Positions 7,119-15,686 of a stretch of DNA of 42,955 nt are shown here, piece by piece. The notes beneath the pieces are model-generated. The model did no database searches. It was given only the letters and a program-made list of their open reading frames with translations, and was not told the origin of the DNA. This DNA is from Actinomycetes bacterium. GTDB lineage: Bacteria > Actinomycetota > Acidimicrobiia > Spongiisociales > UBA5794. The stretch's first letter is position 1. Every line of letters starts with the position of its first letter. Made by a program: the position numbers and the translations under genes. Location: NCBI GenBank assembly GCA_023336875.1, contig JAMBLH010000023.1, positions 1 through 42,955 of the forward strand, in the 5' to 3' direction.

Positions 7119-8408
7119 TCAAGGCGCAAAGCGGATGTCGGTGATGCGGGTCTGATAGGAGCCGTCCGGTCGTTCAGGTAGGTTCGTGAGCCAGAGGAGC
7201 CAGAATCCGCCGCCACGAATGGGTAGCTGAATGCGGGACTCAGCGAGAAGCAACGTGCCTCGCGCAATGTGTTCCCACTCCGCCGGGTCCTCGGGGGCGG
7301 AGGCTGCCCAGGCAATGGCGAATGTCGTACCGGGGGAGCCGCTGATGTACACGGTCTCGGGCGTGCCCTGGAGATCGAACACCAGACCGACACCGTCCTT
7401 CACCTCGCTGAGCTGTCTCGAGTAGGCCTCGGTCTCCCATGCTGTTGACCGATCACCGTCTATCGCATTCGGGATCGTGTCATCTCCCTCCGTTCCGTCA
7501 CCGAGAGGGTCATACACGGTGACGGTTGCGGGTAGACGCGTGGCATCATCGGTTTGATCGGTGACCTGGGGCGGAACGGTTGTCGTGGACGTTGTGGGCT
7601 TGGCTGAGATCGGATAGAGCACGGGCGAATTCGGATCGAAGTTGGCGGCGAGTCCTACCGCGGCGACGAGCGAAATGAGGAGAACTATTGCACCGAAGAG
7701 TGCGAGCGTTCGCCAGGGGCGAATCGGGACCCCCTGAGCCGCTGCAACGTGAGGAGCAGCCTGAAGAGACCGCGCCAGTGCAGCTGCATCCAGCGTGCCA
7801 TCGATCCCACCCCTCAGCGCCTCGTCCACCCCGGGGGCAATGCCGTCGATCACATCTGAGGGGAACACGGTCGTGTCGTTGGTGCCGGTGATCGCGGCTC
7901 GGAGCACCTCGGCGAGAGCCGTGGTGTCGCTAGCAGGATCTGACCAACGTTGGTTCCTACCGAACGCTCCGAGCTTGACAGGATGGGCCGCCGAGAAGTG
8001 GATGGATGAAGTGTCGATGGCACCGTGGACACCGCCGAGATCGTGAAACTTTGAGAGGGCGAGGCAGAGCCCCGAGGCGTTCGGCAGGAACTCGTCGACT
8101 GGAATCGCTTCATCCGCACGAAGCCTGTCGGCGATCGTGACACCGCCATCCCACTCCGACACTGAGTATGCCGAAGCGGTCGTTTCTGCGGCAGCGAACA
8201 CCTTCTGAAGGTGGATGTCATTGAGTGCGGCAGCAGAGCGAACGCTCTCGAGAAACACAACGTGACGCTCCGGTGACGACTCGGGGGCCAGATATCTGAT
8301 AAGCACAGGTCGATCAAGCGACTCGTCCTGTCCAAACCACTCTTCTATATCCCCGTCGCTACCCAGGCGGATGTTGAGTCGATATCGATCGGGGAGCCTG
8401 GGAGGCAC
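7119..8408 (-). CDS. Membrane pseudokinase with discoidin-like outer domain
   Basis: The 429-residue protein has a kinase-like cytoplasmic domain (about 1-220), one transmembrane helix (233-254), a Thr/Pro linker, and an outer beta-rich domain with F5/8-type features (NAIDGDRSTAWETE, GLVFDL). Key kinase residues are missing: the VAIK lysine position is Arg38, HRD is replaced by HGA (128-130), and DFG by AFG (148-150). In mycobacteria the same pseudokinase-TM-extracellular module is the C-terminal half of MviN/MurJ (Rv3910), located next to sigM; here it stands alone without the flippase. The start is GTG, four bases after the GNAT gene. Confidence 0.8.
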   Translation of the reverse strand: MPPRLPDRYRLNIRLGSDGDIEEWFGQDESLDRPVLIRYLAPESSPERHVVFLESVRSAAALNDIHLQKVFAAAETTASAYSVSEWDGGVTIADRLRADEAIPVDEFLPNASGLCLALSKFHDLGGVHGAIDTSSIHFSAAHPVKLGAFGRNQRWSDPASDTTALAEVLRAAITGTNDTTVFPSDVIDGIAPGVDEALRGGIDGTLDAAALARSLQAAPHVAAAQGVPIRPWRTLALFGAIVLLISLVAAVGLAANFDPNSPVLYPISAKPTTSTTTVPPQVTDQTDDATRLPATVTVYDPLGDGTEGDDTIPNAIDGDRSTAWETEAYSRQLSEVKDGVGLVFDLQGTPETVYISGSPGTTFAIAWAASAPEDPAEWEHIARGTLLLAESRIQLPIRGGGFWLLWLTNLPERPDGSYQTRITDIRFAP

Positions 8409-8412
8409 GGAC

Positions 8413-9177
8413 CTATCCGGACTTGAGTACTGCCAACGATTCCGGGAGCTGGACGAACCCCTCGGTCTCGTAGAGGCCGATCGCTGACGTGTTGTCGAAT
8501 TGCGTGTTCAACAGGATGGCCCTCGAACCCTGACGCCTGGCGCTTCTACTGGCTGCCCGTACGAGGCTGCGGCCCATCCCCTGGCCCTGCCAGTCGGGAT
8601 GAACTGCAACACGTTGGAGATAGGAGATCGCATGGCCGTAGCCAACGACGGCGAACCCCGCAAGACCCTGGTCGCCGTCCCTTATCACGAGGACACTCGA
8701 CTTGGAGGTTGCCTGGGTCGATTCCGCAAGCGCAAGGTCGTCGAATCTCCAGAACGCGGGAAAGGCGACGCGGTCGATCTCGAGCATTGCGACAAGGTCA
8801 GGTTCGGCATCGCGCACCACGAGATGTCGGGGAGCGTCAATCGGTTCGTCGAGACCAAGCCGCATGAGAGCTAGATCGATGTAGTCGGTAAACCCAGCGG
8901 ATTCCCATGGCTTCCTGGCGGAGCGTGACAGCGGCGTTGACAGGATGGCAGGTGCGCCAGCGAGTTTCAGCTTCTCCACACACGCTCCGATGAAGCCGCT
9001 TCCTCCGCGAATGACGCGAAGCGATGCGTCGTCAACGCTTGAGTTCCAGGGCCGAGCCTCTGCTCTGGCCCATCCACGGCGAAGCGAAACAGAACCTGGC
9101 CAGGTTCCACGTTGAAAAACTCGATGCGGTGTGTCTACTAGTGCCAAGACCTCTCCGTGGGTCGCGCCACGCGCCAA
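8413..9177 (-). CDS. GNAT-family N-acetyltransferase
   Basis: The 254-residue protein carries a C-terminal GNAT domain; the acetyl-CoA-binding motif A reads VAVHPDWQGQGMGRSLV and the family's late NTSAIGLYETEGF stretch follows. The N-terminal 110 residues are less conserved. The substrate cannot be told. It is the first gene of the minus-strand envelope operon and is divergent from the HDAC-like gene. The apparent start is TTG at 9177 with a weak ribosome site, so the true N-terminus is uncertain. Confidence 0.8.
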   Translation of the reverse strand: MARGATHGEVLALVDTPHRVFQRGTWPGSVSLRRGWARAEARPWNSSVDDASLRVIRGGSGFIGACVEKLKLAGAPAILSTPLSRSARKPWESAGFTDYIDLALMRLGLDEPIDAPRHLVVRDAEPDLVAMLEIDRVAFPAFWRFDDLALAESTQATSKSSVLVIRDGDQGLAGFAVVGYGHAISYLQRVAVHPDWQGQGMGRSLVRAASRSARRQGSRAILLNTQFDNTSAIGLYETEGFVQLPESLAVLKSG

Positions 9178-9224
9178 CAGGGTAACCGCGATTCGTGGGG
9201 GTCAGGTGCATGGGACAATTCAGG

Positions 9225-10238
9225 ATGTCCATTCTGCTCGTAACCCATGAATCAAGTAACGCCCACGTCACTCCATCTGGCCATCCTGAGAAAGTCGATC
9301 GACTCATTCCCGTCATTGACGGAGTGCGCGCTGCGTCTACCGAGATAGTTGATCTCGAGGCGCCCGCGGTGGATCGCAGCGTCCTTGAGTTGGTTCACGC
9401 ACGCGAGTACATCGATGAGTTGGCCGATTTCTGCGCACTGGGTGGAGGCGGCTTGGATCCCGACACATACGTCGCACCTGCATCGTTCAATGCAGCCATG
9501 CACGCGGCTGGTGCTGGCCCTGCCGCGGTGGAGTCGCTCACTGGAAGCGACGTCAATGCAGGATTTGTTGTGGTGCGACCTCCTGGCCACCACGCGCTCC
9601 GAGCTCGTGCAATGGGGTTCTGCCTCTTCAACAATATTGCGATCACCGCCGCGTACCTGAGGCAGCGTGGAGATAGGGTCGCGATTGTCGACTGGGATGT
9701 ACATCACGGGAACGGAACCCAGGAGACTTTCTATGGAGATCCGGATGTCCTGTACGTCTCCGTCCACGAGTTCCCCTTGTATCCGGGGACAGGTTGGATC
9801 GGCGAGAGTGGTGCAGGGAGCGGCGTGGGCACCACAGTGAACGTTCCCCTGCCGGGTGGTACGACCGCAGACTCCTATCTGGCTGCTTTCGCTCGGATAG
9901 TCCTGCCGGTTCTCGAGGAGTTCTCCCCGGACTGGATACTCATCAGCAACGGATATGACGCGCATCGCCTCGACCCCCTCGGCGGCCTGCTGCTGGAGTC
10001 GGAGCACTATGGATGGCTTGCAAAGTCGATTTCGGACCTGCTGCCCACACGGAACGTGATCGCGTTTCTTGAGGGTGGATATGACCTCAGAGCCCTCAGG
10101 GAATCCTCCACCACAACAGTTGATGGGCTCACAGGGCACGTCGCTGAGTTCGACTTGCCCGAAACTGTCTCCGGTGCGGCAATTCGAATGGTAGATCTTG
10201 CCATTGAATCTCTCTCCCCGTACTGGGAACTTCGTTAA
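9225..10238 (+). CDS. Histone-deacetylase-family amidohydrolase (AcuC-like)
   Basis: The 337-residue enzyme belongs to the zinc-dependent HDAC/AcuC/acetylpolyamine amidohydrolase family and should remove acetyl groups from lysines or polyamines. The catalytic histidines are in PPGHHA (His122, His123); zinc ligands fit Asp158 and His160 in DWDVHHGNG and Asp245 in SNGYDAH; EGGYDL follows. Start choice is open: ATG 9225 fits the conserved N-terminus, while 9210 and 9195 are in frame upstream. Its neighbour across the divergent promoter is an acetyltransferase, which suggests paired acetylation and deacetylation, but this is inference. Confidence 0.88.
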   Translation: MSILLVTHESSNAHVTPSGHPEKVDRLIPVIDGVRAASTEIVDLEAPAVDRSVLELVHAREYIDELADFCALGGGGLDPDTYVAPASFNAAMHAAGAGPAAVESLTGSDVNAGFVVVRPPGHHALRARAMGFCLFNNIAITAAYLRQRGDRVAIVDWDVHHGNGTQETFYGDPDVLYVSVHEFPLYPGTGWIGESGAGSGVGTTVNVPLPGGTTADSYLAAFARIVLPVLEEFSPDWILISNGYDAHRLDPLGGLLLESEHYGWLAKSISDLLPTRNVIAFLEGGYDLRALRESSTTTVDGLTGHVAEFDLPETVSGAAIRMVDLAIESLSPYWELR

Positions 10239-10298
10239 GGAGTTGAGCTCTGCGTCCGATATCGGTTGAGGACACCATGCGTATTTCGGGAGTAGAAC

Positions 10299-11390
10299 GT
10301 GACAGATTCGACAACGAGCCTCGACGAGCTCCTCGAAAAACTCGTCTCGCTCGAAGGGTCTGATCTACACCTCAAGGTCGGTTCGCCGCCCGCCTACCGG
10401 ATCGATGGCCTGCTGCATCCCGCGGAGCTGACCCCGCTCTCCGCGGAGGATACGCACAGTCTCCTGCTGGGCCTTCTGCCTGATCGGTCAGAGGGCTCCA
10501 TCGATGATCTAACCGACATCGACTTTGCCTACGGGCGAGCAGGTCTTGGCCGATTCCGTGTCAACGCGTATCGGCAACGGGGGTCCGTGAACATTGTCGT
10601 ACGATCAGTCGCCCCTGCGGCAAAGTCCCTCGCCGATCTCGGTCTGCCGACGGCAGTTGCGGATTCGTGCGAGGAGTCGAGTGGGTTGATCATCGTCACC
10701 GGCCCGACAGGTTCAGGCAAGACGACAACCTGTGCTGCAATGATCGACCACATCAACAACTCGCGCAGAAACACGATCGTGACGATCGAGGACCCAATAG
10801 AGGTTCTTCACAGGGACAAGAAATCGATCATCAGCCAACGCGAGGTCGGAGTGGATACCCCATCGTTCACTGAGGGCGCGTATGCGGCTCTTCGACAGGA
10901 CCCTGACGTCATCTACGTCGGTGAACTCCGCGATCGGGACACCATAGAGGCCGCTCTTGTGGCGGCCGAGACCGGCCATCTGGTGATCACGACGATGTAC
11001 ACACTCGATGCAATGGAGACCATTCGAAGAATTCTCGACTCTTTCCCCCCCTACCTGGAGCGCCGCACACGCCAGATGCTCGCCACGACTCTGAGCGCCA
11101 TTGTTTCGCAGCGGCTAATCACGCAGGCTGACGGAAATGGGCGGGTCGTAGTAGCTGAAATCCTCGTCAATACCGAAGCCATTCAAGAACGGCTGATCGA
11201 CCCCGAGCAGACGGACGATGTGCTGGAAGTGATGATCGAAGGTGCCTTCTACGGGATGCAAACCCTTGATCAGGCGATCACCAAGAAGTATCAATCTGCT
11301 GACTTAGCATTCGCCGACGCTCTTATGCATGTGACCGCCCCGAGGGACTTCAAGATCGCGGCCGGCGTCGGCCAGGCCGCAGCGAGCTGA
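10299..11390 (+). CDS. PilT/GspE-family secretion ATPase
   Basis: The 363-residue protein has the PilT layout: an N-terminal PAS-like domain (SDLHLKVGSPPAYRIDG), Walker A GPTGSGKT at 135-142, Asp box EDPIEVL, Walker B region DPDVIYVGELRD and a His box. In the His box the usual TLHT reads TMYT (Tyr234), so one of two conserved histidines is lost, and the C-terminal AIRNLIRE motif of PilT is degenerate (AIQERLID). No other pilus or secretion gene is nearby. The start is GTG with GGGAG six bases upstream. Confidence 0.85.
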   Translation: MTDSTTSLDELLEKLVSLEGSDLHLKVGSPPAYRIDGLLHPAELTPLSAEDTHSLLLGLLPDRSEGSIDDLTDIDFAYGRAGLGRFRVNAYRQRGSVNIVVRSVAPAAKSLADLGLPTAVADSCEESSGLIIVTGPTGSGKTTTCAAMIDHINNSRRNTIVTIEDPIEVLHRDKKSIISQREVGVDTPSFTEGAYAALRQDPDVIYVGELRDRDTIEAALVAAETGHLVITTMYTLDAMETIRRILDSFPPYLERRTRQMLATTLSAIVSQRLITQADGNGRVVVAEILVNTEAIQERLIDPEQTDDVLEVMIEGAFYGMQTLDQAITKKYQSADLAFADALMHVTAPRDFKIAAGVGQAAAS

Positions 11391-11451
11391 TACAAGGCAG
11401 CTGAGAGCCGAACAGCTGGCACAGGACGCGCTGTCCCGTCGTGAATCTTCC

Positions 11452-11457
11452 TACTCT
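11452..11457 (+). promoter_or_regulatory. -10 box of a probable leaderless promoter for the RNase H gene
   Basis: TACTCT stands seven bases before ATG 11465, and no Shine-Dalgarno sequence is present. The same TAnnnT-N6/7-ATG layout precedes argC, the cupin, hemolysin III, phosphatase, fhs, PPOX and antitoxin genes. No clear -35 box is seen. Confidence 0.45.
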
Positions 11458-11464
11458 GTCGGCC

Positions 11465-12067
11465 ATGCCCGAATTCGAATGTCGCGACTGTGGCACGTCC
11501 TTCACGTTGCCCGAGTCGATACTCAAGAGATATCCCGGTTGGACGCCTCGCCAATGCCGCGACTGCAGGAGTGGCGAGAGTTCCAATCAGTCCCGGAGTG
11601 AATCCGAGATCGGGTCGTCGGGTGGCGGCCCGAGGACTGGCGTGTTCACCGATGGAAGTTCGTCTCCGAATCCAGGACCAGGAGGCTGGGGCGCCGTGTA
11701 TGTGAAGGAGAACGAGATCATTGACGAGGCGTACGGATATGGTGGAGAGACCACGAACAACCGCATGGAACTCCTTGCGCTGATCGAGGCGGCGAGCCTC
11801 GTGCCAGAAGGCACGCCAGCCACTGTCTATTCCGATTCGAATCTGGCAGTGAGAACCATCAACGAATGGGCAGCTGGCTGGGAGAAGAAGGGGTGGCGGC
11901 GCAAGAGTGGGCCTGTGCAGAATCTTGATCTCGTCAAGGAGGCATACCGGGTCTACAGGCAGCGTCCCAATCTCGACGTCACCTGGATCAAGGCACATGT
12001 CGGCTTTAGATGGAATGAGTACGCCGACGAGCTGGCCAACAGAGGAAGGCTTGAGGGCTCGAGATGA
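11465..12067 (+). CDS. rnhA: Ribonuclease HI with N-terminal zinc ribbon
   Basis: The 200-residue protein starts with a short zinc ribbon (two CxDC pairs, within residues 5-35), then a linker and an RNase HI domain that cleaves RNA in RNA-DNA hybrids. The acidic catalytic set is present: Asp in VFTDGSSSPNPGPGGWG, Glu in NNRMELLAL, Asp in YSDSNLAV and Asp in the C-terminal NEYADELAN. The ATG at 11465 begins directly before the zinc ribbon and fits a leaderless start. The stop overlaps the next gene as ATGA. Confidence 0.92.
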   Translation: MPEFECRDCGTSFTLPESILKRYPGWTPRQCRDCRSGESSNQSRSESEIGSSGGGPRTGVFTDGSSSPNPGPGGWGAVYVKENEIIDEAYGYGGETTNNRMELLALIEAASLVPEGTPATVYSDSNLAVRTINEWAAGWEKKGWRRKSGPVQNLDLVKEAYRVYRQRPNLDVTWIKAHVGFRWNEYADELANRGRLEGSR

Positions 12068-13446
12068 TCCCCGACCGCATGGCTGCAATGATGTCCGACG
12101 ATGTTGGCGAGCTTGCCGCGCTATTTGGTACAGAGGGCCACGTCCTGTATCTCGTCGGAGGATCCGTGAGGGACGCGCTCTTGGGGCGCGACAATGATGA
12201 TCTCGATTTCACGACCGATGCAAGACCAGACGATATCGAACGCATCGGAGCGGGATGGGCCAGTTCGGTGTATCTGGCAGGGAAGGCGTTTGGAACCATC
12301 GGCCTGGTGAAGAACCAGCATATCTACGAGATCACGACGTTCCGCTCCGAGATGTACCGCGACGATTCCCGTAAACCGGTCGTCTCCTTTGGCGATGACA
12401 TCGTCGAGGACCTCGCTCGGCGTGATTTCACGGTCAATGCCATGGCGATCAGGATTCCAACAAATCTTGGCGACGAGCCAGAGATGATCGATCCACACGG
12501 CGGCTTGCAGGACCTTGTGGCACAGGAGCTGCGGACACCCATGGACCCAGCCATCTCCTTTGGTGACGACCCGCTCAGGATGCTCCGGCTATTCCGATTC
12601 ATGTCCACGCTTGGCTTCACCTCGAGCGAGGATGCGCTCAGGGCAGTCGTGCAGCTCAAGGAACGGCTTCAGATCGTCTCGGCAGAGAGGATCCGCAACG
12701 AATTCGACAAGCTCATTGTGGGCGATCATGTCGTTGGTGCCCTCGAGGCACTCGTCGACAGCGGTCTGGCAAATGAATTCATCCCTGAGCTGCCTGCCCT
12801 CGCCGTGGAACAAGATCCCATCCACAAACACAAGGACGTTCTTGCTCACACGATTGCGGTGGTTGGCAAGTCTCGTCCAAGGCTTCGACTGAGGCTTGCC
12901 GCATTGTTTCACGACATCGGGAAGCCAGCTACGAGGGAGTTCGGAAAGGGCGGAGTGTCGTTCCACCACCACGAGGTCGTTGGTGCCCGCATGACGCGTA
13001 TTCGCATGAACGAATTGCGGTATCCCAAGGACATGATCAAGGACACATCACAGCTCGTGTTTCTGCACATGCGTCCCCACACCTACAAGATGGGTTGGAC
13101 CGATTCGGCGGTTCGTCGTTATGTGCGAGACGCCGGCGCTCTGCTTGAGGACCTCAACGAGTTGGTCCGATGCGATGTGACCACGAGGAATGAGCGTCGA
13201 GCGCGCACCATCTCGAAACGCATCGACGATCTCGAGGAGCGGATCTCTGAGCTTGCGGCGAAGGAGGAGCTCGACAGTCTGCGTCCACCTATTGACGGCA
13301 ACGATGTCATGCAGCATCTGGGATTGAAGCCATCGCGTCAGGTTGGCGAGATCATGAACATGTTGCTCGAGCACCGCATTGAGGAGGGCCCCTTCACGAA
13401 AGCGGAGGCATATGCGATCCTGGACGACTGGGCAGCTTCGCGATAG
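12064..13446 (+). CDS. CCA tRNA nucleotidyltransferase with HD domain
   Basis: The 460-residue protein is a class II poly(A)/CCA polymerase that builds or repairs the CCA end of tRNA. The nucleotidyltransferase core has LVGGSVRDALLG and the metal-binding DLDF; RRDFTVNAMAI follows; an HD phosphohydrolase domain is seen at HTIAVVG...LAALFHDIGKPAT; the C-terminus is helical. Mycobacterial pcnA occupies the same neighbourhood near the origin. Its ATG overlaps the RNase H stop by four bases, so they are coupled. Confidence 0.92.
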   Translation: MIPDRMAAMMSDDVGELAALFGTEGHVLYLVGGSVRDALLGRDNDDLDFTTDARPDDIERIGAGWASSVYLAGKAFGTIGLVKNQHIYEITTFRSEMYRDDSRKPVVSFGDDIVEDLARRDFTVNAMAIRIPTNLGDEPEMIDPHGGLQDLVAQELRTPMDPAISFGDDPLRMLRLFRFMSTLGFTSSEDALRAVVQLKERLQIVSAERIRNEFDKLIVGDHVVGALEALVDSGLANEFIPELPALAVEQDPIHKHKDVLAHTIAVVGKSRPRLRLRLAALFHDIGKPATREFGKGGVSFHHHEVVGARMTRIRMNELRYPKDMIKDTSQLVFLHMRPHTYKMGWTDSAVRRYVRDAGALLEDLNELVRCDVTTRNERRARTISKRIDDLEERISELAAKEELDSLRPPIDGNDVMQHLGLKPSRQVGEIMNMLLEHRIEEGPFTKAEAYAILDDWAASR

Positions 13447-13479
13447 GTCTTTCCTGACCTCTTCTATGCACTTATTGTT

Positions 13480-13494
13480 GCATATGCGTATACT
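13480..13494 (+). promoter_or_regulatory. argC promoter with probable ArgR operator, leaderless start
   Basis: The -10 box TATACT (13489-13494) ends six bases before the argC ATG, so transcription should start at or next to the A of the codon. It overlaps two adjacent small palindromes, GCATATGC (13480-13487) and GTATAC (13488-13493), in an unusually AT-rich patch that suits an ARG box. The operon encodes its own ArgR, so arginine-dependent repression here is likely. The exact operator boundaries are inference. Confidence 0.6.
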
Positions 13495-13500
13495 GAATGG

Positions 13501-14529
13501 ATGTACTCCGTCGCAATTCTCGGTGCCTCCGGCTATGCCGGTGGCGAACTGATCAGATTCGTCGACAACCATCCTGGTTTCGAGGTGTCCTTCCTCGGCG
13601 CACACCGGAGCGCGGGGGAGACGCTCGGTGCAGTGCATCCACAGCTATCGGGCGGAGATAGAGCACTCGAGGCATTCGATCTCGAGAGGGTTTCTGAGAC
13701 CGACCTGGTCTTCATGGCTCTACCCCATGGCGCTTCGGGCGAACCCGCCATGCAGCTCGCAGGCAGCGGGTCGAAGATTGTTGATCTGGGGAGCGACTTC
13801 AGACTTGACACGCCGGAGAGGTATCTCGAGGCATATGGCCAGGATCACCCGTACCCGGAGGAACTCGGAAAGTGGGTGTATGGGATTCCTGAACTTTTCC
13901 GTGACTCGATTGCGCCCAGTGATCGGGTGGCAGTGCCAGGGTGTTATCCAACCTCTGCGATCATTCCGCTCGTTCCACTTATCGATGCACGGCTCATCGA
14001 AACCAGAGGCATTGTGGTGGATTCGATGTCTGGTGTGTCTGGCGCCGGTCGAGGCGTGTCAGGCTCGCTGCAGTACGGTGCGATCGATGAGTCCGTAAAG
14101 GCGTACAGTATGCTCACGCACCGGCATCGTCCCGAAATGGAACAAACACTCGACATGTTTGGTACCGCGCCCACATCGGTGTTGTTCACACCCCACCTTG
14201 TACCGATGCAGCGCGGTCTTCTCTCAACGATCTACGCAAGCGCTGCAACAGATACCTCCCTTGAGTCACTCACCGGTGCATTCGATGAACAGTATGTGGA
14301 CGCACTCTTCGTGAAACGAAGCGAAGCTCCGCCGGAGACTCGTTGGGTTGTTGGATCCAACAATCTCATGGTGTCGATCCACCTCGATGAACGGACGTCG
14401 ACGGTAGTCATCGTCTCGGCCATCGACAATCTCGTGAAGGGTGCAGCCGGTCAAGCTGTACAGAGCGCCAACCTGATGTTCGGATTCGGCGAATCCACTG
14501 GGCTGCCGAGCGAGGGGTGGATGCCGTGA
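13501..14529 (+). CDS. argC: N-acetyl-gamma-glutamyl-phosphate reductase
   Basis: This 342-residue enzyme reduces N-acetylglutamyl phosphate to the semialdehyde with NADPH, the third step of arginine synthesis. It shows the nucleotide-binding loop GASGYAGGELIR (8-19), the catalytic cysteine in VPGCYPT (Cys148) and HRHRPEM. The length is typical for the short bacterial form. It is the first gene of the arg operon and appears to be read from a leaderless mRNA. Confidence 0.95.
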   Translation: MYSVAILGASGYAGGELIRFVDNHPGFEVSFLGAHRSAGETLGAVHPQLSGGDRALEAFDLERVSETDLVFMALPHGASGEPAMQLAGSGSKIVDLGSDFRLDTPERYLEAYGQDHPYPEELGKWVYGIPELFRDSIAPSDRVAVPGCYPTSAIIPLVPLIDARLIETRGIVVDSMSGVSGAGRGVSGSLQYGAIDESVKAYSMLTHRHRPEMEQTLDMFGTAPTSVLFTPHLVPMQRGLLSTIYASAATDTSLESLTGAFDEQYVDALFVKRSEAPPETRWVVGSNNLMVSIHLDERTSTVVIVSAIDNLVKGAAGQAVQSANLMFGFGESTGLPSEGWMP

Positions 14530-15686
14530 GTGTCACCGCTGCCATCGGATTCTCAGCTGCGGGTGTTGCTGCCGGGATCAAACCCGATGCTCTCGATGTC
14601 GCAGTGATCGTCGCCGACGCGCCAAGTCCGACGGCTGGAGTGTTCACATTGAATCAGGCAGCAGCCGCCCCGGTCGTCCTTGATAGGGAGAGCCTTGGAC
14701 GCAGCGCACTCAAACGTGGCATCGTGATCAACTCCGGTTGTGCAAACGCGGCAACGGGGGACCAGGGCATTGCAAATGGTGTGGCGATGGCAGGGACACT
14801 CGCAGACCAGATCGGGTGCGAACGGGGTGATGTGCTCGTGAGTTCAACTGGGACGATCGGACCCCAGCTACCGATGGATCTGGTTCTCCCAGGTATCAGA
14901 TCCGCAGCATCTCGGCGCTCACCAACTGAGGAGTCGGCAACGCTTGCTGCCAGAGCCATATTGACGACCGATTCCGTTGTGAAGCAGTCCGTTGTCCGGA
15001 GCAATGGCTGGGTTGTGGGAGGCATGTCGAAGGGATCTGGCATGGTTCGGCCGAACATGGCAACGATGCTGGCGTTCCTCACCACCGATGCTCTCGTTGA
15101 GCCCACGGTTCTCAATGACATTCTCAGGGCCGCAGTAGAAGTGTCATTCAACTCTTTGAACATCGATGGCTGCGAATCCACAAACGACTCCGTCATTGCC
15201 ATGGCTTCAGGAGCCTCACACATTGTTCCCGACCATGACGAGTTCGCAGCGGCAATGGAAGAGGTATGTCGTGACCTTGCACTCCAGATGGCAGCCGATG
15301 CTGAGGGCACATCACGAGTCGTGACAATCAACCTGACTGGGGGAGCCGACGACGCGGACTCCAGGGCACTGGGGCGCACCGTGGCTGATTCGGCGCTCGT
15401 GAGATCCTCCTTCTATGGGGGAGACGTGAATTGGGGGAGAATCCTTGGAGCTCTCGGCACCTCGGCCATCGATATCGATCCGGGAAGGATCACTGTCGAG
15501 TACGAGGGAGTAGTCGTCTTCGAGCGAGGCATGGGCGCGGGATTCGACGAGGCAGCTTTGCTTGAGACGATCGAGACAGGCGATTTCTCGATCACCATTG
15601 ACATGGGTAGCGGCGACGGCCGGGCGCGTGTCGTCACAACCGATCTCACGCCGGAGTACGTGGCGTTCAACGGAGAACGATCATGA
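14526..15686 (+). CDS. argJ: Bifunctional ornithine acetyltransferase / N-acetylglutamate synthase
   Basis: The 386-residue ArgJ recycles the acetyl group from N-acetylornithine to glutamate. The self-cleavage site KGSGMVRPNMATML is present, so the precursor should split before Thr180 into alpha and beta chains. I chose GTG 14526 because it overlaps the argC stop as GTGA and a GAGGGG ribosome site lies eight bases upstream; GTG 14517 is also in frame. Because argJ recycles acetyl groups, a separate argE is not needed. Confidence 0.95.
   Translation: MSVTAAIGFSAAGVAAGIKPDALDVAVIVADAPSPTAGVFTLNQAAAAPVVLDRESLGRSALKRGIVINSGCANAATGDQGIANGVAMAGTLADQIGCERGDVLVSSTGTIGPQLPMDLVLPGIRSAASRRSPTEESATLAARAILTTDSVVKQSVVRSNGWVVGGMSKGSGMVRPNMATMLAFLTTDALVEPTVLNDILRAAVEVSFNSLNIDGCESTNDSVIAMASGASHIVPDHDEFAAAMEEVCRDLALQMAADAEGTSRVVTINLTGGADDADSRALGRTVADSALVRSSFYGGDVNWGRILGALGTSAIDIDPGRITVEYEGVVVFERGMGAGFDEAALLETIETGDFSITIDMGSGDGRARVVTTDLTPEYVAFNGERS

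Noticed and set aside
9252..10139. Long open frame (295 codons) on the minus strand
   Set aside because: It lies wholly opposite the well-supported HDAC-family gene and has no recognisable domain; such frames are common in GC-rich DNA.
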